In this document: piece by piece, positions 1 to 7,244 of the stretch
Numbering within the stretch: the first letter of the stretch is position 1
How the letters are laid out: each line of letters starts with the position of its first letter
Program-made: the position numbers and the translations under genes
Notes under the pieces: generated by a model
Seen by the model: the letters and a program-made list of their open reading frames with translations, nothing else
Database searches by the model: none
What the model was told of the DNA's origin: nothing
Assembly (NCBI GenBank): GCA_964584325.1
Contig: CAZOZP010000066.1
Location: 1 to 17,863 of the forward strand
Length of the DNA: 17,863 nucleotides
Reading direction: 5' to 3'
Source: CAZOZP01 sp964584325
GTDB taxonomy: Bacteria > Bacteroidota > Ignavibacteria > Ignavibacteriales > Melioribacteraceae

Positions 1-249
1 GGACTAATTGCACAGTCTATTAAATATCAAAAGGGCATTTCCGAGCTTGAGAAAAAAACTGCTGAAATGTTTAAGCAGTATAATGTAGAGATAAACGATG
101 ATAATATAAGTAAAATGAAAAACACTAAACTTAATATGATGACATTCAGACAGTTAGGTTTTGGAGGAAGAATTTTAGCGGCACCGGTAGCCAGACCTTT
201 TTATAATTGGACTGAATATCTGGAGAATAAAGAAGAGTTTTTACCATAA
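1..249 (+). CDS. C-terminal fragment of an unknown protein (5' end outside the window)
   Basis: The frame is open from base 1 to the TAA at 247-249, giving 82 residues with no start; the ATG at 67 is only an internal methionine. The fragment is hydrophilic and lysine/glutamate-rich at first, probably helical, then has a glycine-containing stretch (GFGGRILAAPVARPFYNW) and an acidic end. I do not recognise a family from this tail. Its stop codon overlaps the start of the carbamoyltransferase by one base (TAATG), so the two are almost certainly co-transcribed and translationally coupled. It is probably another enzyme of the same modification cluster, but no function can be assigned. Confidence 0.7.
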   Translation, partial: GLIAQSIKYQKGISELEKKTAEMFKQYNVEINDDNISKMKNTKLNMMTFRQLGFGGRILAAPVARPFYNWTEYLENKEEFLP

Positions 250-2066
250 TGATAATAATTGGAATTTCAGCATTTTACCACGACAGCGCCGCGTGTCTGA
301 TTAAAGACGAAAAAATAATTGCCGCGGCTCAGGAAGAAAGGTTTACCCGGAAGAAACATGATGCAGGTATGCCTCTTAATGCAATTCGATACTGCCTTAA
401 GGAGGCAGGTGTTTCAATTTCGGATGTTGACTACATAGCATTTTATGACAAACCATTCCTGAAATTTGAAAGAATTCTTGAAACTTATCTTCATTATGCT
501 CCTGCCGGAATAAGTTCGTTCATTAAAGCTATACCACTCTGGATTAATGAAAAGCTTTGGATAAAGGAAGTACTTCATAAAGAGTTAAATTATGAGGGAC
601 AACTGCTTTTTCCTGAGCACCATGAATCTCACGCGGCTTCTGCTTTTTTTCCGTCGCCATTCAAAACAGCAGCATTCCTGACAACAGATGGTGTCGGAGA
701 GTGGACAACAACTTCATTCGGAACAGGTGCCGGAAATACAATAGAATTAATGGCAGAGATAAAGTTTCCGCATTCTCTCGGACTTCTTTATTCTGCTTTT
801 ACATATTATACCGGATTTAAGGTTAATTCCGGTGAATACAAGGTTATGGGTCTGGCTCCTTACGGAAATCCGGTCTATGCCGGAAAAATCAAAGAACATC
901 TTATCGATATTAAACAAGACGGATCCTTCCGGATGAATATGGATTATTTCAACTACGGAGCCGGTCTTACCATGACTAATAAAAAATTTGATGAACTCTT
1001 CGACGGACCGCCCCGTAAACCTGAATCGAAACTTACTTCAAGGGAAATGGATCTTGCACGCTCAGTTCAGGATGTTACAGAAGAAATAATGCTTTTGATG
1101 AGCAGGCATATCAGAAAAGAAACTGGAGAGAAAAATCTCTGCCTTGCAGGCGGAGTAGCTCTAAACTGTGTAGCTAATGGAAAGATTCTAAGAGAAAAGA
1201 TTTTTGATGATATTTGGATTCAGCCTGCTGCCGGTGATGCCGGAGGTGCTTTGGGAGCTGCTCTTTATACCTGGTACAAGTATCTTGGTAATAAAAGAGA
1301 AGTTCCGGTTAAAGGCGATATGCAAAAAGGATCATATCTTGGCCCTGAATTTAATGATGAAGATATTCAGGAGTTTCTTGATTCTTCAGGCATTTCTTAT
1401 GAAAAATATGATTATAACTCCATGCTCGATAAAGCTTCATCTTTGCTTTCAGAAGAGAAAATTCTCGGATGGTTTAGCGGACGCATGGAATTTGGGCCAA
1501 GAGCGTTAGGCGGACGTTCAATAATCGGGGATGCCCGTTCACCTAAAATGCAGTCGAAAATGAATCTGAAAATAAAATTCAGAGAGAGTTTCCGGCCGTT
1601 TGCACCTGCCGTTCTGGAGGAAAAGGTTTCTGATTATTTTGAAATTGAAGTTCCAAGTCCGTATATGCTGCTTGTGGCTGATGTGAAGGCCAATCGGCGT
1701 ATAAAAATGACTGAAGAACAGGAAAAGCTGTTCGGTATTGAAAAACTCAATATTCTGCGATCTGACATTCCGGCTGTTACTCATATAGACTATTCGGCAA
1801 GAATTCAGACTGTATCGGCCGAAACAAACAAACCTTTCTACGATCTCATTAAAAAATTTGATGAGAAAACAGGATGTGCCGTAATAGTGAATACTTCTTT
1901 TAATGTACGCGGTGAACCGATAGTATGTACACCTCAGGATGCATACAGATGCTTTATGCGCACCGATATGGATTATCTTGTGTTAGGAAATTTCATTATT
2001 GATAAATCAAAGCAACCTGAATTGAAAAACGATTCCGATTGGAAAAAGGAATTTGAGCTGGATTAA
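249..2066 (+). CDS. NodU/CmcH/TobZ-family O-carbamoyltransferase
   Basis: This 605-residue protein has full family length. Enzymes of this family make carbamoyl adenylate from carbamoyl phosphate and ATP, then transfer the carbamoyl group to a hydroxyl of a sugar or natural product. The N-terminal Kae1/ASKHA-like domain starts with MIIIGISAFYHDSAACLI. It has a metal-binding HxxxH (H124, H128 in HHESHAASAFFP), an Asp 19 residues later (D147, same spacing as in TobZ), the SGEYKVMGLAPYG block (about 194-206), LAGGVALNCVANG (299-311) and GDAGGALG (329-336). The C-terminal domain carries GRMEFGPRALGGRSIIGDAR (411-430), FRPFAPAVLEE and a final NTSFNVRGEPIV block. The acceptor is unknown. Context (SxtJ-like and DUF5989-like membrane proteins downstream) suggests a cell-surface polymer or secondary-metabolite locus. 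The family is certain; the substrate is not. Confidence 0.95.
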   Translation: MIIIGISAFYHDSAACLIKDEKIIAAAQEERFTRKKHDAGMPLNAIRYCLKEAGVSISDVDYIAFYDKPFLKFERILETYLHYAPAGISSFIKAIPLWINEKLWIKEVLHKELNYEGQLLFPEHHESHAASAFFPSPFKTAAFLTTDGVGEWTTTSFGTGAGNTIELMAEIKFPHSLGLLYSAFTYYTGFKVNSGEYKVMGLAPYGNPVYAGKIKEHLIDIKQDGSFRMNMDYFNYGAGLTMTNKKFDELFDGPPRKPESKLTSREMDLARSVQDVTEEIMLLMSRHIRKETGEKNLCLAGGVALNCVANGKILREKIFDDIWIQPAAGDAGGALGAALYTWYKYLGNKREVPVKGDMQKGSYLGPEFNDEDIQEFLDSSGISYEKYDYNSMLDKASSLLSEEKILGWFSGRMEFGPRALGGRSIIGDARSPKMQSKMNLKIKFRESFRPFAPAVLEEKVSDYFEIEVPSPYMLLVADVKANRRIKMTEEQEKLFGIEKLNILRSDIPAVTHIDYSARIQTVSAETNKPFYDLIKKFDEKTGCAVIVNTSFNVRGEPIVCTPQDAYRCFMRTDMDYLVLGNFIIDKSKQPELKNDSDWKKEFELD

Positions 2067-2068
2067 TT

Positions 2069-2500
2069 ATGATACTTCAGGAAATAAAAAAAATAAAAGC
2101 CGAGAAAAAGGATTTAAGAAAATTCGGATTTACGGTTGGAACTGTGATTGTCCTTATTCCGGCATTACTTTGGCTGCTAAGCAAGTCTGTTTATATTAAT
2201 ACCGGAATAATCATTTTCTTTTTATTGGGATTATTTTTAATTATTTCAGCGGTCGTTATTCCTGCTATTCTTAAATACCCGCATAAATACTGGATGGCTC
2301 TTGCGCTTGTTCTTGGATTTATTATGTCGAGAATAATTGTTACCCTGCTGTTCTATCTTGCTGTTACTCCTATCGGATTGTTGGCAAGACTTACCGGGAA
2401 GAAGTTTATTGAGCCGGATTTTGACAAAAAGAGCGAGAGTTACTGGGAATTAAGACCTAAATCAGAATACAATAAATCACAAACAGAAAAACAATTTTAG
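2069..2500 (+). CDS. SxtJ-like small integral membrane protein
   Basis: The 143-residue protein starts two bases after the carbamoyltransferase stop. A basic N-terminus rich in lysine is followed by about three hydrophobic segments (roughly residues 20-38, 46-68 and 77-103). Then comes a TPIGLLARLTGKKF motif and a charged cytoplasmic tail containing SYWELR. Size, topology, the TPIG...R motif and position next to a NodU/TobZ-type carbamoyltransferase and a DUF5989-type mini-protein match the family named after SxtJ of the saxitoxin cluster. The biochemical role of that family is not established to my knowledge. A partner or membrane anchor for the carbamoyltransferase is an inference from the recurrent gene neighbourhood. 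Confidence 0.8.
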   Translation: MILQEIKKIKAEKKDLRKFGFTVGTVIVLIPALLWLLSKSVYINTGIIIFFLLGLFLIISAVVIPAILKYPHKYWMALALVLGFIMSRIIVTLLFYLAVTPIGLLARLTGKKFIEPDFDKKSESYWELRPKSEYNKSQTEKQF

Positions 2501-2509
2501 AGAATTAAA

Positions 2510-2668
2510 ATGGGAAAATTATCAATACTTAAAGAACTTTGGGCGTTTCTAAAAGAAAGAAAGAAATGGTGGCTGGCTCCGATAATTATATTTTTAGTTC
2601 TTTTAGGCGGACTGATAGTTGCTACTCAGGGTTCAGCACTCGCTCCGTTTATATATGCTCTTTTCTAA
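2510..2668 (+). CDS. DUF5989-type 52-aa single-span membrane protein
   Basis: A short open frame starts at the ATG at 2510, ten bases after the SxtJ-like stop, and ends with TAA at 2666-2668. The product begins MGKLSILKELWAFLKERKKW, an amphipathic basic segment. One transmembrane helix follows (about residues 21-40, rich in Ile/Leu/Val), then a short small-residue tail ending FIYALF. The ELWxFLxxRKKWWLxPI pattern and the TQGSALAPFIYxLF end are characteristic of DUF5989 mini-proteins, which regularly follow SxtJ-like and carbamoyltransferase genes. The function of the family is unknown. It is the last gene of the plus-strand operon and is followed after 27 bases by a perfect hairpin. Confidence 0.85.
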   Translation: MGKLSILKELWAFLKERKKWWLAPIIIFLVLLGGLIVATQGSALAPFIYALF

Positions 2669-2690
2669 AACTTAAAGAACAAAAAATTTA

Positions 2691-3497
2691 TCAAGTTATC
2701 AGCGGGTTTTTCCCGCTGATAATGTATTCTCTGCACGATAGCTGACCGGCCTCTGAGTTCAGCATCTGAGTTCCTTCGTTTAATATCGCACTGATACTTT
2801 TTTCGTCCGAGATACCGTATTCAATTAATATTGAACTGTAATCGCTCAAGGCATTTATCCATGACAATACATTATTTCTGTAATCATCATTGACTGCAGA
2901 GGAAAATATAATTTCTTCTCTTAAGTCTGAGAATCCTGCAGTTCTCAATAATTTGAAAAGATTATTCCCGATATCCGGATTTGTTACAAACTCACTTACG
3001 AAATCCATAAATATTTTCCATCCCTTGAATTGAGGAAAGTATTGCAGGTGCTTCAGGCTGCCTTCTTGAATTCTGACGAATCCGCCGGGTTTAAGCATTC
3101 TTCTAAATTCCGACAAGACTGAAAGCGGATTATTGATATGCATTAAAAGATGTCTGCAAATAATAATGTCAAAGGATGTATCGGCAAATGGCATTTGAAC
3201 CGCATCAGCCTGTAAGAGAACCAATTTGTTTTTTGCGGCAGTTTTTTTAACAATCGGAAATGTGTTTCTTAGAGATTCAAGCGAAATATCTGCAGCCAAT
3301 GCATAACCTTTTCCGCAAAGATGGTGCGAAATCAATGCTGTGGTATTTGCGCTGCCGCATCCGGCTTCGAGTATTACTGAATCAGGGGTTAACATCTTAA
3401 GTAATTTAGGATCCAAGCCGGTATCATTGTTGCGTGTCACTGCCTGATCATAAAAATACTGTTTTCGAATTTCTTTTCTCAGTTTCTCGGGTATCAT
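2691..3497 (-). CDS. Class I SAM-dependent methyltransferase
   Basis: The 268-residue protein has a Rossmann methyltransferase core. Motif I is VILEAGCGSANTTALI (41-56), the ribose-binding acid is in the ALAADIS strand (D70), the adenine-side motif is QADAVQMPF (96-104), and the post-I segment SFDIIICRHLLMHI is followed by FRRMLKPGGFVRIQEG (131-146). This is the Methyltransf_11/25 type also seen in small-molecule and quinone/terpenoid methylation, so the acceptor cannot be read from the sequence. About 90 C-terminal residues form a lid or cap region of unknown specificity. The ATG is two bases beyond the stop of the terpene-cyclase/radical SAM fusion, so it is the last gene of that operon. 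The terminator stem is built into its final codons. Confidence 0.93.
   Translation of the reverse strand: MIPEKLRKEIRKQYFYDQAVTRNNDTGLDPKLLKMLTPDSVILEAGCGSANTTALISHHLCGKGYALAADISLESLRNTFPIVKKTAAKNKLVLLQADAVQMPFADTSFDIIICRHLLMHINNPLSVLSEFRRMLKPGGFVRIQEGSLKHLQYFPQFKGWKIFMDFVSEFVTNPDIGNNLFKLLRTAGFSDLREEIIFSSAVNDDYRNNVLSWINALSDYSSILIEYGISDEKSISAILNEGTQMLNSEAGQLSCREYIISGKNPLIT
2696..2722. terminator. Shared bidirectional hairpin terminator between convergent operons
   Basis: A perfect 11-bp stem (TTATCAGCGGG / CCCGCTGATAA) encloses a five-T loop. It lies 27 bases beyond the DUF5989-type stop on the plus strand and overlaps the last nine codons of the methyltransferase on the minus strand. On the minus strand it is followed by CTTGATAAATTTTTTG, a displaced T-tract; on the plus strand only TGTATTCT follows. 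It probably ends both transcripts, better characterised as intrinsic on the minus strand. Confidence 0.7.
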
Positions 3498-3499
3498 AT

Positions 3500-5899
3500 T
3501 TAATTAGGTAATTTCATCAAACTTTTCATTTTTTTCAACTGTCCGTATTCTTCTATGACAAGTTCAAAGAATCTGTCAAAAGTGTTCTTCCATAATCTGC
3601 AACTATCCGTTATTTCGGAGGTAATATCAAATCTGCCAAATGAAAAATAGTTCTTCACCGGACATCTGCCGCACCAAGGCCTATAGGCACAGTTCCCGCA
3701 GTATTCAGCTTCTGTAATAGATGTTTTCTTCAGAGTATCGGAAAGTGAACTGTTTCGTATTGAACTCCAGTTATGCGAAGAAACATTTCCGAGAACTATC
3801 TGATGATTAAATCTTGCTTCATCGCAAGGAAAAATATTGCCTTCAAGATCGTAAGCAATTTGTCCGCTTACACACCCGCAGGGACTATTCAAATCAACGA
3901 ACCCCGGGTTCTCGGTGTTCAGTATCTTGCGCACAAGATGTTCAAGGGTTCTGTCCCAAATCGGGATTCCTTGTTTCTGATAATAAAAGTATCTTTTTAC
4001 CATGTTTTTCCAAAATAGGCTGTATTCATATGGGTCAACCGCAAGAGAAGCCCAGTTTGTTCCGGCCCGACCGGTGTTTGTAACAGGATTAAGAACAAAT
4101 CTGTAAACTCCCAAACTATAAAAATGATCGGTTATCTCATCAGCATAATTGAGCGAATCTTTTGTGATTACTGCCATTATGCCGGGGTCGATGTCGTATT
4201 TTTTCAGAAGTTCAATACCCCGAATTGTTTTATCATAACTATTATCCCTCGAAAAACTTTTTCTGTTTTTATTATGCAAATCAGGGAATCCGTCCAGACT
4301 TGTGCTTACCTCAAATTTATATTTTTTCAGAAAATCTGCGGTTTCAGGATTTATAAGCAAGAGGTTTGATACAAGTCTGAAATAAGGAGTTTTATCACGC
4401 ATTCTGCTTTTACTGATAACACTTTCAGTAATTGATTTAATTGTTTCGAAATTAAGCAGGGGTTCCCCGCCCTGAAACTCAACGCAGAAGGAATAACCTG
4501 AATTTTTGACAATAAAATCAGTAATATTTTCAATAGACTGATTATTTGAATCAGAATGTTTATCTGTTTCAATTGTACGCCGTGCATTTGCAGCACAATA
4601 ACTGCAGGCAAGATTGCAGTTTTTTGTTACTTCTATTATATGAAGTCCCGGGTATCCTTCAAAATTGCAGTCTGAGTGAAGATTCTCATTGCTGCGTTGT
4701 ATCAGGCGGTTTTTATTTATTAGAGCCCAGTTCCACTTTGCATTAGAGTATATTTTCATATTGCCTGTTTCCCGAACAAAAGGGAAGTCATCAATATCAA
4801 TTTCGAGCAAATCAGGAATTTCATTAGCTTTTAGGCATTGCAACAAAGCTTTAAGGCAGAATGCTGTTGTTATGCTTTTACTTTCGTATGTCAGAATACT
4901 CTCTTCAGTTATCATCTTTATAAAAGGAACGCGATTCCAGGTGCCATTTGTGGCCTGAGTTCCCATTAGATAGGAAAGAGCTTTCAAAATGATATTCCTA
5001 TCAGCAGCGTTTTTTGCAATGGTTAAGTTAAAGCACATGAGAGCGAAAGCAGTATTCATCGGATCACTTTTATTTGAGCCCCAGCCGCCGTCGGTGTTTT
5101 GAGTTATCCGTAAAAAACCGAGAGCTTTTTCTGCACTCAGGCTATATTCAGGAATTCCGGAAATAATATTAATTACTTTCCAGGTAGTATAATAATTTCC
5201 CCAGTACCATTTACTTTCCCAATATCCGTTAGCGTTTTGAGACTTGACCAGATATTCTGCCGCATCGCGGTAGTACTGCTTATATTTATCCGAATTGTAA
5301 TATTTTAATCCTAACAGCAGATTTGCCACAACATCCGGCGATGATCCTCGTCCGCCGATTACTTTTATATAGTCTTTTATCTTTTTATTTAGTCCATTAA
5401 TTTCTTCCGGACCGGTAACCCATGTTTCAAAAGAGCCATCGGAATTTCTGTTGTATTTGAAAAGAATATCAAGGGCTGAATCGCACAGAGAGGCCAATTC
5501 TTTTCCGCCGGTTCTTGCAAGAATTTGAAGTACTAGTCCGAGGTCATCTGCATCCGGCGGCAGCAGCAAGAGTTCAGGTATATAACTCCATCCACCTTCA
5601 ACCATAGGATGGCGTGATTTTATGATCTTTTCAGTTTCTGTAAGAACTATCTCTTTTGTTACCGGATTTTCCTGATAAACTTCTGATGAATCCAGCAATG
5701 AATCCAGAATTATCATTCTCTGAAAAAGCTTAGTTTTGTGAGTCTGATATTCTGTATCGCCTGAGATAGTCATGCACGGAAGATTCAGGTAATGAACTGC
5801 TTCAGGAAAATCATCTGCCTGCTGGGCTAACAGGTAATTGACTGATTCACGTACTGAATCTTTCAATAGTTTATGTGTTTTCAAACTGTTTTTCTCCAA
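3500..5899 (-). CDS. Fusion of class II terpene-cyclase-like domain and radical SAM/SPASM domain
   Basis: The protein has 799 residues if started at the TTG at 5899. A TTG at 5884 has a better SD (GGAG, 8-nt spacer) and is equally likely; no in-frame ATG occurs before residue 43. The N-terminal part (about 15-360) resembles squalene-hopene/class II diterpene cyclase repeats: PPDADDLGLVLQIL with the DxDD acid (D116-D119), SSPDVVANLLLGL (186-198), SQNANGYWESKWYWGNYYTTW (220-240), TQNTDGGWGSN (266-276) and TQATNGTW (314-321). The C-terminal part (about 415-780) is a radical SAM enzyme: CNLACSYC (C428, C432, C435) for the [4Fe-4S]-SAM cluster, GGEP (477-480), then a SPASM domain with C676, GNIFPC (C692), C734-x2-C737-x5-C743-x2-C746 and C767. 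SPASM enzymes usually modify peptides. The gene overlaps the upstream isoprenoid-synthase-like gene by 14-29 bases and abuts the methyltransferase. Both domain calls are firm; their joint reaction is unknown. Confidence 0.9.
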   Translation of the reverse strand: MEKNSLKTHKLLKDSVRESVNYLLAQQADDFPEAVHYLNLPCMTISGDTEYQTHKTKLFQRMIILDSLLDSSEVYQENPVTKEIVLTETEKIIKSRHPMVEGGWSYIPELLLLPPDADDLGLVLQILARTGGKELASLCDSALDILFKYNRNSDGSFETWVTGPEEINGLNKKIKDYIKVIGGRGSSPDVVANLLLGLKYYNSDKYKQYYRDAAEYLVKSQNANGYWESKWYWGNYYTTWKVINIISGIPEYSLSAEKALGFLRITQNTDGGWGSNKSDPMNTAFALMCFNLTIAKNAADRNIILKALSYLMGTQATNGTWNRVPFIKMITEESILTYESKSITTAFCLKALLQCLKANEIPDLLEIDIDDFPFVRETGNMKIYSNAKWNWALINKNRLIQRSNENLHSDCNFEGYPGLHIIEVTKNCNLACSYCAANARRTIETDKHSDSNNQSIENITDFIVKNSGYSFCVEFQGGEPLLNFETIKSITESVISKSRMRDKTPYFRLVSNLLLINPETADFLKKYKFEVSTSLDGFPDLHNKNRKSFSRDNSYDKTIRGIELLKKYDIDPGIMAVITKDSLNYADEITDHFYSLGVYRFVLNPVTNTGRAGTNWASLAVDPYEYSLFWKNMVKRYFYYQKQGIPIWDRTLEHLVRKILNTENPGFVDLNSPCGCVSGQIAYDLEGNIFPCDEARFNHQIVLGNVSSHNWSSIRNSSLSDTLKKTSITEAEYCGNCAYRPWCGRCPVKNYFSFGRFDITSEITDSCRLWKNTFDRFFELVIEEYGQLKKMKSLMKLPN

Positions 5900-6935
5900 T
5901 CCAGGAATAAATATACATTTTTATTAGTTGCATAAATTTTTTTGACTCTTCTTGATTAAAATGCTTACTGTCTAATAATCTTTCCAATCTTTTAATTAGC
6001 AGGGAAATCTCGGAGAATGCTGTATCAATGGATTCTTTGAGTGTCATTCCTGAATCCAGACGCAATGAAATGCTGCTGAATGAACCGTTACTCAAATCTT
6101 CAAAAAGATCGGCAATATCATCTGCAAGATTAAATATTTTTCCCGTAAAATCTGCCGCCATTAATAATTCTTCGGAAGTACCTGTGCTTTCAGCCAAAGA
6201 AGAGATTAACGGGAATACACGAAAAGGCAGAACAGATTTAGCGTTTATAATTTGTTTTTGTTCTAAAGAAGTATTTTTGGCATTAGAATCATTGGAAGTA
6301 CTTTTTCTTTCTGCAAGGAACATTTCAGTCAGTATAGTAAATAATCTTCCGGTTGTATCCGGTTTATTGTTAAAGCCCTTAAGACTATCAAGTGAGATAA
6401 AAAAGCATATAGTAAGAAGGATAACAATGCGGAGATCATCGGTTTTTATGATTTCGGAACTTTCCGCTAATTTCCGTACAGCTTCTGTTTTGTTCAGGTA
6501 AATATCTCTAAGGAACTCTTCATTGATAAGTCCAAGAAGAATTTCCTTTTGTGAAGTTTTATCCAGGATATAATCAAATGAAGCAATTCCGGCATTGAAT
6601 AAACCGCCGGATATCCATACTTGACTTAGTGTTTCTGTACTTCCGTTTCCTATCAAATGGAAAGCACCACAGATACTTTTACCGAATGCCGCAGAATTAA
6701 TTATATAGGAAGGGTATTCGGGAAGTAATCCATTTTTCAAAATATCAGAATTAAACCATGATTCAGAGTTATTAACAAACTCAGGTAATTCTTCTTTTAG
6801 AAAAGTTCTACCGCTGATAATTTGATAATCCATATAGCTGAAGTATTCATTGGGTGATATTTCAGGCAGAAGTTGTTTCAGCTTTAGTCTTATATAAGAT
6901 GCTGTTACTTGAGTATTAAAATATATTTGATTCAT
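5871..6935 (-). CDS. Class I isoprenoid-synthase-like (trans-prenyltransferase fold) protein
   Basis: I start the gene at the ATG at 6935 (354 aa), because the longer frame back to 6989 translates straight through a hairpin. The sequence is all-helical. GLFNAGIASFDYILDK (111-126) gives a DxxxD motif (D121, D125) where prenyl synthases carry the first aspartate-rich motif. DFTGKIFNLADDIADLFED (262-280) closely matches the second motif (GxxFQxxDDxxD). This arrangement suggests a class I enzyme that binds an isoprenoid diphosphate through Mg2+. It could be a chain-elongating synthase, a terpene synthase or a peptide prenyltransferase like ComQ, which has this fold. The first motif lacks the usual DDxxD, so activity is not certain. 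It overlaps the class II cyclase/radical SAM fusion, and class I plus class II pairing is known for terpenoid pathways. Confidence 0.7.
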   Translation of the reverse strand: MNQIYFNTQVTASYIRLKLKQLLPEISPNEYFSYMDYQIISGRTFLKEELPEFVNNSESWFNSDILKNGLLPEYPSYIINSAAFGKSICGAFHLIGNGSTETLSQVWISGGLFNAGIASFDYILDKTSQKEILLGLINEEFLRDIYLNKTEAVRKLAESSEIIKTDDLRIVILLTICFFISLDSLKGFNNKPDTTGRLFTILTEMFLAERKSTSNDSNAKNTSLEQKQIINAKSVLPFRVFPLISSLAESTGTSEELLMAADFTGKIFNLADDIADLFEDLSNGSFSSISLRLDSGMTLKESIDTAFSEISLLIKRLERLLDSKHFNQEESKKFMQLIKMYIYSWIGEKQFENT

Positions 6936-6958
6936 TATAATAATCCGGTTTATAATCA

Positions 6959-6980
6959 GGGGGTGCTGTAAGGCACCCCC
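6959..6980 (-). terminator. GC-rich hairpin between small peptide gene and downstream enzymes
   Basis: An 8-bp perfect stem (GGGGGTGC / GCACCCCC) with a six-base loop lies 15 bases past the stop of the 82-aa gene and 23 bases before the ATG of the isoprenoid-synthase-like gene. No T-tract follows on the minus strand (TGATTATAAACC), so it is unlikely to be a full intrinsic terminator. A leaky attenuator or 3'-end stabiliser that raises the level of the small-peptide mRNA over the enzymes is an inference. Confidence 0.55.
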
Positions 6981-6995
6981 GCTTTTCAACAGGTG

Positions 6996-7244
6996 TTACG
7001 TCCAACCGCCGCTTGAGTGACTTTTGGAATGCTCAACTTTCTTTGTTAACCATACATACCAGTATGAATAATAACCTATATTCAACCAGTAGCTGTTTCT
7101 GCCGGGAGCTGAAACGATTACGGTGGAATTCGGATTTGCCCAAACAAAATACAATCCGTTGCCGTAATTTGCATATGTATGGGAAAAAGTTGCATTGGTT
7201 ATCGGAAGTCCGTCTTCTGATTTCCTTATTTCAAAATATGGCAT
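6996..7244 (-). CDS. 82-aa aromatic-rich, cysteine-free small protein; candidate peptide substrate
   Basis: The start is well fixed: GGAGGT lies six bases before the ATG at 7244, and this ATG overlaps the stop of the upstream gene (TAATG). The 82-residue product has no cysteine and is rich in aromatics (9 Tyr, 5 Trp, 3 Phe, about 21%). They cluster in LYFVWANPN (31-39) and SYWLNIGYYSYWYVWL (51-66). The end is EHSKSHSSGGWT. Four aromatic-x-Asn triplets occur (Y24-A-N26, Y27-G-N29, W35-A-N37, W53-L-N55), a pattern like the three-residue cyclophane sites used by some radical SAM/SPASM enzymes. Position upstream of a radical SAM/SPASM gene and followed by a hairpin suits a ribosomal peptide precursor. 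No family is recognised and no leader cleavage site is obvious. A small beta-rich structural protein is the alternative. Confidence 0.75.
   Translation of the reverse strand: MPYFEIRKSEDGLPITNATFSHTYANYGNGLYFVWANPNSTVIVSAPGRNSYWLNIGYYSYWYVWLTKKVEHSKSHSSGGWT

Noticed and set aside
6028..6501. 157-aa plus-strand open frame
   Set aside because: It lies wholly antisense to the isoprenoid-synthase-like gene, is low-complexity Ser/Leu/Val-rich and has no ribosome site or family features.
6996..7030. His-Xaa-Ser-like tail (EHSKSHSSGGWT) of the small protein as evidence for the HxsABCD system
   Set aside because: Only one true HxS triplet is present, and the neighbouring radical SAM genes are not the paired HxsB/HxsC arrangement.
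6996..7244. Double-glycine leader or sactipeptide precursor
   Set aside because: The only GG is three residues from the C-terminus, and there is no cysteine for sulfur-to-carbon bridges.
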